Source of the DNA: Leishmania infantum JPCM5
Taxonomy: Eukaryota > Euglenozoa > Kinetoplastea > Trypanosomatida > Trypanosomatidae
DNA: 64,000 nt
NCBI RefSeq assembly: GCF_000002875.2
Contig: NC_009407.2
Span: forward strand, 230,001 to 294,000
Direction: 5' to 3'
Under the pieces are notes generated by a model. The model was not told where the DNA came from and did not search any database. It saw nothing but the letters and a program-made list of their open reading frames with translations. This document shows, piece after piece, positions 10,993 to 20,726 of this stretch. Numbering within the stretch: the first letter of the stretch is position 1; each line of letters starts with the position of its first letter. A program made the translations under genes and the position numbers.

Positions 10993-11740
10993 TACACAGA
11001 GAGGAAGACAACACAAGAGAGGTGCTTGGCGTGGCAGTCGGTCCCTCGCCACCCCCAACTAGCAGCGAAGACGGCAGTGAGTGTGCCCGGGTAAGGTGGC
11101 AGCGATGCCCACGAGCACAGCAAGGAACGAAGCGACGAAGAGGAAAAAAACAAGCGCCCATGCAAAAAACGACAACCATAAAAAACGCCAGTCTCACCGC
11201 ACTGAGAGCACACAGGCATACGCGATTGCAGAGGACAGTGCACCAGATGCAGGCCACGCCCACACCGACTTGCACAAGGTAGAGTCAACGCCTGAGCCAG
11301 CAGCAGAAAGAAACGAATCTACCAGCAGGAAAAGAATACAGTGTCGGCCACGCTAGAGAGACAGAGGAAGAGCGAGTGACGAGGCAGGGGGGGGGCACAA
11401 GCGAGTATACAGACGAAAATGGGGAGGGGGTTGAAAGCTCGAAGCGGTTGTGGGTGCCCCTTTTTGTGAGTGACGGCGTGACTGTCGCTCTTGAGGGGCG
11501 CACAAGGATGTAAGAAGGAGATGCGTTGTCTGAGGAGCACCTGAGGTAGCCCAGAAGCGAGCAGAAAGGAAAGAGGGAGAGAGAGGGAGGGAGGCGTGGA
11601 AGGAGGAGTGTGCACAGCAATAATGCTACTGCACTTGCACGACACCCAAGAAGCCTTTTTTGTCGATTTGAGTCCACTGTCGTCCATACAACACGAGCTA
11701 AACTGGACTGCACTCCAGCCGGCCGAAGGCTCAACATCGT

Positions 11741-12177
11741 GTGTGTGCGAAGCAGCGCTAAACACACGCGTGCGTTACAGCGATGCGCCGACTCGGCCAT
11801 CCGAGCGCGGCCCCAACCTCCAGCTTTGCCCACCCGCCTCGCAGATCGCTTCGCAGCAACTGCCATCATGCAGGTCGCCACCTCGCACATCCCCCTCGCG
11901 GTGGCGCTCAGGCTCGCCACCACACCAGCAACGGCAGCAAGGGCCGGGGGGTGGCATACGTTCAAGTCACGCTTACGCTTCGCCTAACCGCATGTATGGC
12001 ACAAGCGTGCTCGCTGTCGCAGGTCGCTCAGGCGCAACGCCCTCCAGGACCTCACCACCGGCATCAGCAACGATACATCGCTCTGGCCTCGCTATGTCGT
12101 AGGCGCTTGACTGTGTCGCGACCGGAGGCGGCTCGGCATGAGCAGGGGATAAGGAGGAGCTGCCGGGCCTCCCCACA
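11741..12177 (+). mobile_element. SIDER-type degenerate retroposon, copy 1
   Basis: This 437-bp block recurs at 27599-28035 with, by eye, a single difference (A at 11761, G at 27619), and in diverged form at about 61435-61810 and inverted near 63555-63800. Length, dispersion, GC richness and location in intergenic (3' UTR) sequence fit the Leishmania SIDER2 family, which derives from ingi-like retroposons and has been linked to mRNA decay when in 3' UTRs. Polarity is inferred: the left end matches the putative 5' signature side, and an A-rich stretch follows at about 12245-12266. If so it is antisense to the surrounding gene cluster. The open frames inside it are not genes. Confidence 0.7.
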
Positions 12178-14032
12178 GCGCGGCCAGGAAGAGACGACGG
12201 AGAAGCTCAGGAGGGAAAGAAAGATGAGAAGACAACAGATGGCCTTCCTAAAAGAAAAAAAAATAATGAGAAACCGATAAGGATGTTAGACAACAGCAGA
12301 GGCGCGAAGCGGAGAACGCGCGCGCCTTGGGCGGGTCAATGGTGAGCGCATCGAAGGCACCAGAAGCAGCAACCGCGACACCTGCATACGCGCGCATGAC
12401 AAGGGGGAAAAAAGAGAAAACCAAACTATCAACTAGGGAAGCGTACGCTGGGGCCCAGAGTCCGTCAAGGGCTGCGTCTTTCTTCTAGTGTGTCGGAGCT
12501 TGTCATCACGGAGCTGAGAAGCTCCACAAACAAGACACCCCATCCGTACGAGCGTACATACAGAGACCGATGGATCGACAGAGAGAGAAAGTCGAACAGC
12601 GCTGAGGGATGCCGTGGTGATGGTGGTGATGCTGACGATGGTGCACCACGAACAAAAGCCTGAGAGTTGTGATGACTGCGACACAAACACGAAGAAATAT
12701 AGAAAGAAGGATAAACATGAACGGAGCAAAGAGCAAGCAAACAAGTAGGCGAATCCGGGTACGATTCAGCGATAGGACAGCACAGCTTGGAGGATCATTA
12801 CATGGGCGATGCTCCTGCCGCCGCCGCTGCTGGTGCTGGTGCTGGTGCTTCCTCGTGCCCTCTTTGCTGAACGTTTTTGTTTCGGGGTTGTTTGTTACTC
12901 GGTTTGTACAGTTCTGCGTACGTTCGGAAACGCACACGCACGCGTGCACAGAAAATAGGAAGACATCGTTCCGAGGACGAGCTGGAGAGCGAGGTCCAGT
13001 AAGAGTCCAGGAAAAGGAGGGAGGCGTCGAGGCGTGAGTTCGGGTTGCTCCGATACAGAAACCCGCTGCACATGCAGGCGAGCACACGCGTACATGGAGA
13101 GAAAGAGTGAGGCAGGGAGAGGGAGAAAGAGGAGGCGAAAGAAAGGCAGTCCTTGAATATGAAAACACTGCGGAGGAGAAAAGTGCGCGTTGTCCTCTTA
13201 GCTGCCTTTTTTGCGGTTCGGGTCGTCCCTTCTCAGTGGATGGCGCATCGCCGAATTTCAGTGAAGTATGCCCATGCGGATGTGGAAAGAGAGTAACAAG
13301 GAAAACGGCGAGGTCGGTGGGTAAACAGGGGTCTTGCATCAACGCGTGATGCGACGGATAAAGAGGGTTCAGATGCGCTGAGTCGGCCGCGCACCGCATC
13401 GGCGTCCGCCTTTCCCCCGCACCACAACAAAGCACAGCACGGCCAAAAGGGCTGTAGCATCTGTGCGAGACTGTGCGCAAGGCAAGCGCAGATATGCTTT
13501 TCTTTGTTTGAACGCTGCGTTGCGCGAGCATGAGCGAGAGGGCCAACGAGAGAGAGAGAAAGAGAGAGTAAAGAGCCGGTGCTCGGAGCCCATGAAAGCG
13601 GTCAACAACAAAAACGTGGAGGTGCTCAGCAAATGCATGACATCGCGAAACCTGGCGCGGATGCCGTAATCATGCGCTGCAACAAAGATACCCTCATCCC
13701 TCTTTCATCCGCAAATTATTTCTGCGTTGCCGATCAGGAAAAAAGAAGGGGTCTTGAGGAGGGGTCTCACAAGAGACGGAGGGGCTGAGAGGATGTGCCT
13801 CAAACAAACCACGCCGCGGCCTCTTTTAGCACTTTTGATTGTTTTTTTAAAGAACATGTGTACGTCAGCATCGGCCACGTCGCTGGGGCAGAAACCTGGA
13901 GGAGTCGCTCGACCGTCAGACATGCCCAAACCCACACAACACGCGCGGTCGCGGCGCCAGCGCCGTGCGCGCGCGAAACGAGTGCGTGATGTGTTACTCG
14001 TGGCTGCCTTTTTTCTTCCCCCATCCACGCGT
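12178..14032. other. Intergenic region, no gene supported
   Basis: This is the spacer between the zinc-ribbon/tRNA-binding protein gene and the SIDER. It contains purine-rich runs on the plus strand (for example 13087-13150 and 13540-13570), as expected for a region read as polypyrimidine on the minus strand. A 346-codon minus-strand frame at 12506-13546 starts well but has the His/Cys/Ser-rich composition of random translation and no recognisable motif, so it is not called. Confidence 0.6.
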
Positions 14033-14506
14033 TCACGCAGCGTTACCGCGCGGGCGGCTGCTCGGCGGACGCGCACCCGCGGCAAAGGACTCCGGCAACG
14101 TCACAGCAGCTCCTGCGCCACCGCCGACCCACCCCAGCATGCCCGCGTCGCACAGCATCCCCTGCGAAGGGAACCCCTTGACCGTGGTCTTGGTTACTGT
14201 CTCGCCCTTGACCTCGGCCCCGACGCAGGCCACGACGACGTGGTCACCCTGTTTGACATTGGTTGCCGCCGTCACAACGGGTATCGGCTCTCCCTGGCCC
14301 ACGTTGACCTTCAGGCGCTTCAGCTTCGTGTTGGGCGCGTCTTCGCACTCCATGATTACACCAACGTGAATGTGCGCGTATGCGTCATCGTCATCCGCCG
14401 CGGCGACGGCCTGACCTGCCTTAGGGCAGTCCACCTCGCATGCTGCGCAGGCCGCGTCTCCCTCTTCGTTCTCGTACTCGCACTCTGGGCACACCCACGA
14501 CGGCAT
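14033..14506 (-). CDS. Zinc-ribbon plus tRNA-binding (EMAPII/Trbp111-like OB-fold) domain protein, 157 aa
   Basis: ATG at 14504-14506. Residues 4-23 form a RanBP2-type zinc finger: W4, then C6-x2-C9-x10-C20-x2-C23 with the typical Asn at position 13. About residues 45-140 match the tRNA-binding domain of EMAPII/Arc1p, bacterial Trbp111 and the PheRS beta chain. The match includes the start VGVIMECEDAP, where the family has V.....HP.ADKL; LKRLKVNVGQ; and the late conserved SQGM motif preceded by GF. In this family the OB fold binds tRNA structurally without catalysing anything, often as a cofactor of aminoacyl-tRNA synthetase complexes. A role in a trypanosomatid multi-synthetase complex is plausible but inferred. 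The C-terminus is a short Ala/Pro/Ser tail. It is much shorter than EMAPII/Arc1p and lacks their GST-like or coiled-coil parts. Confidence 0.9.
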   Translation of the reverse strand: MPSWVCPECEYENEEGDAACAACEVDCPKAGQAVAAADDDDAYAHIHVGVIMECEDAPNTKLKRLKVNVGQGEPIPVVTAATNVKQGDHVVVACVGAEVKGETVTKTTVKGFPSQGMLCDAGMLGWVGGGAGAAVTLPESFAAGARPPSSRPRGNAA

Positions 14507-15070
14507 CGATGTTTGAAAGAGTTTTTGTGCTTCTTACGGTTCTTCGGCAAAGGCGGATCCCGGCGTGCCGGTGTGTGCGGTCCCACATACGAAAAAGAAG
14601 GAGAGCGAGATGCATGCAGAGAGAGAGGAACATGAGAGGACGGAAGTGTAGAGGGGGCGTGGAGAAGAGGGTGCCCGCCTTTGAGCAAAGCCTCCATGAT
14701 GTGCACACACTACTCGGCCAGGATAAAAGTGACACGAAGGCAGCACCCTGGAGCTCACCCAGGCGCGTGCGCCGGTCTGGATGAGCTTGCGTGGCAGAGT
14801 TCGTAGCCTTGGTGCGTGACGAGGGCATTCGCGCAGGCGGGTTGCTCCCCTCGGGCGTCTCCAGTGACTCCACTTCGTGAACCGCCCTCGGCCATTCGGG
14901 TTTATGCGCGTGTTTATGTGAAAAAAAAAAACCCGCGCTGAGAACGTCTTGTATAGGAGCGCAACACGCTCTTGAGCCTCTACGAAGCCACTAAACGATA
15001 CAAGCACAAGAGCGCCAGTGCGACTTGCAGGACCGGCATACCAAGAGGGTGCCCGTATATGAAGACGCGC
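14507..15070. other. Intergenic region between the MBL-fold gene and the tRNA-binding protein gene
   Basis: No gene is supported. A purine-rich run on the plus strand at about 14588-14660 would be the pyrimidine tract for trans-splicing of the tRNA-binding protein mRNA. The exact AG is ambiguous. Confidence 0.5.
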
Positions 15071-16213
15071 TCACAGATATCCGGTGTTGTAGCCAACAGA
15101 CACCTGCTGATCTCCAGCGGCGCGGCGCTCGTACAGAGCACGTAGGGCGCGGTTCTCTCGTCGCTCTCGCCCCAGAGTGGTGAGACGGCCGTGACCAGGC
15201 AGCAGCACGGTGTTGTCTGGATACCCCTCTAATGTCAGCAGGCTCTCAGCCAGCCGCTCCCCTGATCCCCACGGCAGGTCAACGCGGCCAACGGCATTGT
15301 AGAAGAGGACGTCGCCAGTGAAAAGCAGCCGCTCACGTGGGAGGGCCAGCATCATGTGCCCGGGTGAGTGGCCGGGTGTAAAGACGTAGTGCAGCACTGA
15401 GTGAGGGCCAAAGTCGTAAAAGGAGGTGGAGCGGTTCGTGGCGCTTGAGAGAAGGATGTCGCTTGAACGAACCAGCTGCCGTGGCGGTGCACGCGGTGAT
15501 GAGGAACCGCGTCCACCAGCCACCGTGTCAGCGCCGTCCTCTCCGCCCTCCGTTGCAGCAGCTGCCTCGTTCAGGACGCGCTGACGCTGACCAAGCTGAT
15601 GTGCGTAGGTATAATGGCTATACAGGCTGTTTTGCAGCATTGGCAGAGGCTGCCGCATCTCCTCAATGCGGCCGTACCGCTCGCAAGCACGCGGAAAGAC
15701 GTCCACCCACGACTGCTCCGCCGGGCACCACATGAGCCCTAGCCGCACGTGGAAGTGGTGCTCCATGACAGCCAGGAATGCGTTGAGGTTGACGATGCAG
15801 TCAACGTGGCAGTGCGTGAGAAAGAAGTGCGTCGGGCGTAAGCCGGAGGTGGCGATGAAGGAGACCCAGTCATCCGGCCAGTCATCCGCCGCGTCGACGA
15901 AGATACACTCCTTCCTCTCCTTCTGCACTAGCAGAAATTGGTTTCCTGCAAAGCCGTTAGCGTAGTTGCGGCCAGCGACAAGCAGGTGTGGCGTTTCGTG
16001 CAGAATGGAGATGGGCCTCACGTCGCGCCGTGACACCCGCGGAACGCCCATTGGGATGTTCTTGTTGCCGAACTTGAGGAAGTGCTCGTTGCGGTTCACC
16101 TGGTTCGTGAGGGAGGTGAGGTTCGGCTGAAAGGTGCACCGCACCAGGTCGGTGGGCCGAAGTGCCCCTCCGCCTCGGTGCAGCAGCAGGAGAGGACGAC
16201 ACAGCACAAGCAT
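15071..16213 (-). CDS. Metallo-beta-lactamase fold hydrolase (glyoxalase II/YcbL-like), probably mitochondrial, 380 aa
   Basis: ATG at 16211-16213. The N-terminus (MLVLCRPLLLLHRGGG...) is hydrophobic and basic without acids, like a mitochondrial presequence. MBL-fold motifs occur in order: T133-H-C-H-V-D138 followed by Cys139, where the family normally has His (THxHxDH); GHSPGH with H282/H286; FTGD with D301; and PGH with H341. The segment from FTGD to the end resembles bacterial glyoxalase-II-like hydrolases (VGRVDLPWG..., LLPGHG..TTLGRERREN). A low-complexity insertion (about residues 212-248) lies between the first and third metal motifs. The predicted reaction is hydrolysis of a thioester such as an S-acyl trypanothione/glutathione, but the substrate is unknown. 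Replacement of one zinc ligand makes activity uncertain. A persulfide-dioxygenase-like role is a less likely alternative. Confidence 0.88.
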   Translation of the reverse strand: MLVLCRPLLLLHRGGGALRPTDLVRCTFQPNLTSLTNQVNRNEHFLKFGNKNIPMGVPRVSRRDVRPISILHETPHLLVAGRNYANGFAGNQFLLVQKERKECIFVDAADDWPDDWVSFIATSGLRPTHFFLTHCHVDCIVNLNAFLAVMEHHFHVRLGLMWCPAEQSWVDVFPRACERYGRIEEMRQPLPMLQNSLYSHYTYAHQLGQRQRVLNEAAAATEGGEDGADTVAGGRGSSSPRAPPRQLVRSSDILLSSATNRSTSFYDFGPHSVLHYVFTPGHSPGHMMLALPRERLLFTGDVLFYNAVGRVDLPWGSGERLAESLLTLEGYPDNTVLLPGHGRLTTLGRERRENRALRALYERRAAGDQQVSVGYNTGYL

Positions 16214-19200
16214 ATGTCCCGTTGGCGCACCTGCTTCTCCTCACCGCACCCTGCTGCTGAGTTCAGCAGCCTTCCGATAGTCAACAAGGCGTGGCAAGGG
16301 GCCTCTCCTCCCTTGTGCCGCTAACGCACGTTGCACTCGCCTGTCTCCTCGTTGCCGTTGCGCTGTGCAGCAGAGCAAAAAAGAAGGAAGAACAGAAGCC
16401 GATAAGAATGGAGAAGGCGATAGAGGAAAAGATGACAGTGGCTTACGTGCGTACACAGGCCTGCCATAAGCAGCACATCAACCGTACCAAGGGTACCGTC
16501 CGCACGGCCGCAGTGGGCAGCAGAGGAGGCAGCAACAATTTCAGGGGCAAGGGAGCTAGCCGTAGACGTTGTAGAAGCGGTGATTCCCGTCGTGGTTGGT
16601 CTGTTTTTTTGTTGTTGTTGTTTGCCCTTCATCGCGTATGTTTCTTTTTTTTTCTTCTCTCTACGCTGACATATGCCATCTCCTCCTCTTGCCATCTTTT
16701 ACATGAGTGCTTCCTGCCCTCGCAAGCGTGCAATCACACACACTCAGTGAAGGAGGGAGGTGGGAGCGTGTGGTCAAGAAGGAGACGAAGGCAATTTATT
16801 GAGATGCGGGGGCCCGTCCCCGCTTTCCTAGCCTGTCATATGCGATGTGATGAGATGTGTCGGACGTCGCCAGGTAGGCTGGGAGGCTGACATCTGTGCT
16901 CCGCCCTTACGGAATCGCTGTTTAACCGTCTTGATGGCTTCACCGAAAGCGCAAGGTCCGCCTTTCCCTTATCCATCGCATGTGACACCCGGTGGCTGAC
17001 ACGGTCAGGGCCTGGTCACAGGGTGGGACGGACTTGCGCTCACAGACAAGGTAACAAAAGTCGGTCAACATCCTTCCCAGGAGAAGGTGGGGGGGGGGGG
17101 GGGAAGAGAGCCGTCACCCTGCGCACGCACATATATGCCCGTGCGCCGCGTCCGGAAGCCGCCCGAAAGAAGCAGCTGCGACCCTCCCCCCTCCTCCTCT
17201 GCCCTACAGGAGGTCAACACACACACACACACGCACACGGACACCCTAAATCACGAGAGACGGAAAAAAAAAGAGAGACACAGAAGAGAGCAGCGGCTAA
17301 CGGCGACAACGAGCATGCATGTATATATATATATACCTGGCGTGATTTTCCTCTGTGGTGCAGTTGCGCGACCGTTCGTGATTCGCATGTACGACGGCAT
17401 ATGGCACATGCATGGGTATGATAGGGGCGACGGCACTTTTTTGTGTGCTTCTTTGGGTTTTCCTTCTTCTTTTCCCTTTTTTCTTATGTGTGTGTGTGCC
17501 GCTCTTCTTGGTGCTCCATACTAGGAACCGGTCATCTCCTTCTTTCGACTTCCTGTGGGCATGCCCGTGCGGCATTCGACCGATCCACGAGTTGGCGCAC
17601 GCATGTCGCAATCCTACAGAAGCCGACACATTATGCACAAGGGCAAACCGTCCCACTGTGCAGTGGCGACAAGGGAAGAGGGATGCGTAGAGGCAAAAAG
17701 AAGCTAAGAAGACGAGAGAGAGAGACAATGACGACGGCGAGACACAGCGCCGCACACACCGAAGGAGGTCATGGAAAGGGTGAGAAAAAATGAAAGCTTA
17801 GAAAGATGTGGAGCGCAGATGTTGCTGCTACTCAGCTGTGCGCCTCGATAGAGGTATCGACACCCTTCAACACCCATAAGGCCGCAAAACCACCTAAGAC
17901 GGAGGAGATGCGGTTAGTGATGCTGATTGAAAAAAATAACGAAACAACAACGCGTGAGCTCATATGTTTGCTCGATCGGCTTTGCGATGCATGAGAGCGC
18001 ACTGTCGTCTACGGTGGGGCAGGAGAGAGAAAGACGAGGAGGAGGTAAAGGGAAAAGAGGAAAGTAGTGGAGATAACGGTAAAAGAAACAAGGAAACGAG
18101 GTGCTGGGAGTTCCTTCCATGGGCAGCCCAGCACACTCGCGCCAATTGACGTTGTGCAACAGCCCTACCCCCCCCGCAGGATCGCACAGGATCAGCATGC
18201 AAGTGTGCCATACAAATGGAGGCAGCTCTCGGGGATGGGGAAGAAGTGGCGGACCGAAGCTACTTCTGCGCGCTTGTGGCTCCCTTGCACTTGCTGCGCA
18301 TCCATCCGTATTGTTGTTGTCATGTGTGTCTGTGCTTGAGTATGCTTCAACCTCGATGCACCCCTCATCTCATCTCTTCCTCCCTCATGGCTCGCATCCT
18401 CACCTGGGCGCTCACAAAAACAAACGCCCGCGCAGCAGTCCAGCAGTGCTGCTCAGTCAGCAGGAATGCGTCGGAGCGTGATATTTCGATAAAGGGATGA
18501 GGGGGAGAAGGGCGGAAGAGAGTGTGTGGGTGTGGAGAGAGAAGACAAAAAACAAGAAGGAAGGCGACTCAGCGAGCCTTATGAAAGAGGGGAAGAGAAA
18601 GAGGAACGAGAGACAACTAAAAAGAATAAAAGTAAGGAAGGGGGAGGGGAATGGAAGAAAAAACGCACAATGAAAGAAAATTCCCCCTTTTTTTCACATC
18701 GCTGTCGTTTTCCTCCGTTCAACTGCTAGGCCACTACCACTACCACCGCCACCTTGCTTTCGTTGTTGTTGTTTTCCGTTAAATATTTTCTGCTTGTAGA
18801 GGGGATTCAATGTAAACGATACCATATGTATATACATATATATATATATATACGTGTGTATGTATACACACAGGCCATGAACTAAAAAAATGGTGGGGGA
18901 CTCGAAAAAAAAAAAACAACCTGCCTTTTTTCTTTCTTTGTTCTTGTTGTTCGTTTGGTTTGTTTCTCGTTTCTTCGTTTTTGAGCAAGCCGTGTGAGAC
19001 AGCCTCTCACACACACACGCAGACACGCACACACAGAGGAAGAGCGACATAGACAGAGACACACAGAAAACGAAACGACGTAAATAACGAAAAAACGGCG
19101 GAGGGGGAGAAAGAGAGGGAAAAATGAAATTCGGAAAGTCCCGAAAAAGGAAAAAAAAATAACAATAATAAGAAGTCCAAGCGGTGTGAATTCAGGCATA

Positions 19201-19357
19201 GGACAACGAAAGAATCATGGCAGGGGAGAGAGCCGGCGGTACTACCCGTTATTTCGTAATTTTATTTGGTCCTCCTTTTTGTGGCTGTTTGCTTGGCAGG
19301 CGCCACCTTCTCTGCTTGTTCATCTGCGATGATTCACGTTGAGAAATCCCGGTCCCC
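16214..19357. other. Long intergenic region, no gene supported
   Basis: This is the spacer between the PAP2 gene and the MBL-fold gene. It contains a G18-type run (about 17086-17104), a CA tract (about 17217-17236), AT-rich dinucleotide tracts (17321-17334 and 18830-18852), and several long A/T homopolymers. No protein-like reading frame or RNA gene was recognised. A stretch at 16860-17030 is less repetitive and GC-rich and could be an eroded SIDER, but the match is too weak to call. Confidence 0.55.
16363..16364 (-). promoter_or_regulatory. Predicted spliced-leader acceptor for the MBL-fold gene
   Basis: A polypyrimidine tract on the minus strand (plus-strand purines about 16371-16440) is followed by the first AG at 16364-16363, which gives a 5' UTR of about 149 nt. 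Pattern-based inference only. Confidence 0.45.
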
Positions 19358-20068
19358 TCACTTTCCTCCCTCTTCGACACCTTTCATGACGGGGGCGCTG
19401 GTGCGCGCGACGCGGGAAACGTGTGAGCCACGAACGATGGAACGCATTGCCATCGCAGAGATCGCAACGCTAGCAAAAAGCATAATTACCTTCTCTGGCA
19501 GAGGCAACTCATCCACGCGACCACCAAACCGAGTGCCAGTGTAGCCGCTGTGGTTCGCCACCAAGGACAAAATGGCGAGGGTGGATCCCAACAGGTATCC
19601 CGCAGTGACTTGCGCTACCGTGTGATGGCCTTGAGCGACCCGCAAGCCTGTCGCATACACACTGTACACCGCAATCAGCACCTGCAGCGGCCTTACACAC
19701 GGCAGCGGCAGAGAAGGCAGAGGCGGCGTGTGGAAGAGTGTCTGATTCGCGCCACCAACGACGGCAGTGCTGGACGCATAGCGCTGCAGGACATAGACCG
19801 TCACCACGGACAAGAACGATAAGCTTGTAGCGTGGTTGCTCGGCATACCAGGGCTCGCCTTCGGAGCTCCAGGCGGCCTGGGCTGCTTGATGATGCGCTT
19901 CAGTCCCTTGCTGACCCCGGCCGTGATGCAGGCGCACAGAGTCAAGAAGGGGACCACGACAGTTCCGGGGAGGTACTGCAGCACGTACACATTCACAAGC
20001 AGCACAGCGCTGACGACACCGAAATTGCAGTTCTTGTCCACATAGTAGTTGATGCAGGAAAGAAACAT
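19358..20068 (-). CDS. PAP2-family phosphatase, dolichyldiphosphatase-like (236 aa)
   Basis: ATG at 20066-20068. The three PAP2 phosphatase motifs are present. Motif 1 is K.....RP in GLKRIIKQPRP, motif 2 is PSNH in GMPSNHATSLSF, and motif 3 is R-x5-H with the following T..QV in GLRVAQGHHTVAQV. Motif 3, lacking the final Asp of many PAP2 enzymes and having HTxxQV instead, is the pattern of dolichyldiphosphatase (DOLPP1/CAX4). Several hydrophobic segments (starting MFLSCINYYV.., LLVNVYVLQYL.., and after each motif) support a polytopic ER membrane protein. The length fits the family (about 230-240 aa). The role would be to hydrolyse dolichyl diphosphate on the lumenal side of the ER after N-glycan transfer, recycling the dolichol carrier. 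Active-site residues look intact. Confidence 0.88.
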   Translation of the reverse strand: MFLSCINYYVDKNCNFGVVSAVLLVNVYVLQYLPGTVVVPFLTLCACITAGVSKGLKRIIKQPRPPGAPKASPGMPSNHATSLSFLSVVTVYVLQRYASSTAVVGGANQTLFHTPPLPSLPLPCVRPLQVLIAVYSVYATGLRVAQGHHTVAQVTAGYLLGSTLAILSLVANHSGYTGTRFGGRVDELPLPEKVIMLFASVAISAMAMRSIVRGSHVSRVARTSAPVMKGVEEGGK

Positions 20069-20466
20069 TTTGGCGAGGGTATAGAAAATGCTTGACCGAG
20101 ACCGACCAGGAGGGGTGTGTGGGGGTGTGAGGACTGCTGTCCTTCTTTTTGGTTACCTTGATGTTTTGTTGTTGTTGTATGCCTGGCGAGCACGTGTTGG
20201 AGAGAGCGGTGTAAGCAGGACCTTCTCTGTGCGGTTGCTGCTCTCTTTTCTTCAGTGAAGCTCAAGTTGCTGGGCAATGTTTGGGCAGCCATGTGTGGCT
20301 GCCCACACAAAAAGCACAGCATGGGCGCGGGCGAACCATGCCCCTCGAAAAAAAAAAACGAAAAAAAAAACGTAGAAAGAGGAGACCAGGAGGGAGGAAA
20401 GGTGGAAGGGAGAACCAACGGGATTTTTTGTTGCTCTCTACGGCGGGTGGGTAGGGGAGGGCCTCG
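20069..20466. other. Intergenic region between DIRE retroposon and PAP2 gene
   Basis: No gene is supported. It contains purine-rich segments on the plus strand (20343-20412) that could serve as the trans-splicing tract for the PAP2 mRNA. Confidence 0.5.
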
Positions 20467-20726
20467 GCGTGGCCATTACTGTCACAGACAAGCCAGCCAA
20501 AGCATGCGCCTACACAGCCACAGTCCACCCCCCGCGGTCGCGCTGCGGCCAACCCCTGGTCGTCTAGCGCGCACCGTCCTGCCGTCGTATCGGGTCGTGT
20601 GTCTGACGGGCTCGCCTCGTCCTTCCGCATCCCTTCGTCGCGCGTGCGCTGCACGCCGCCATCCAAGCGGGTCGCGCTCAGAGCCCTGCTCGAGCGGCAC
20701 CAGCGGCGGCGTCTGTCGGGCGGGTA
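20467..20726 (-). repeat. 260-bp 3'-end repeat shared with 62841-63100
   Basis: By direct comparison the two segments align without gaps at a constant offset of 42374 bases. I noted two substitutions (one in the GGCTCGCCTCG stretch, one in GCGGGTCGCG). Sequence similarity stops abruptly at 20726/63100. It represents the 3' terminal part of the two DIRE-like elements. Confidence 0.85.

Noticed and set aside
11285..11965. 226-codon minus-strand frame over the SIDER and its flank
   Set aside because: Half of it is inside a repeated non-coding retroposon, and the identical SIDER copy at 27.6 kb carries the same shadow peptide.
12506..13546. 346-codon minus-strand frame in the spacer upstream of the SIDER
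   Set aside because: It has no ATG-supported coding composition; it is full of Cys, His and Ser runs produced by CA/GT repeats, with no domain.
16860..17030. Possible eroded inverted SIDER (CCAGGCCCTGACCG on the minus strand near 17010)
   Set aside because: Only a short stretch resembles the element ends, and the internal sequence could not be aligned.
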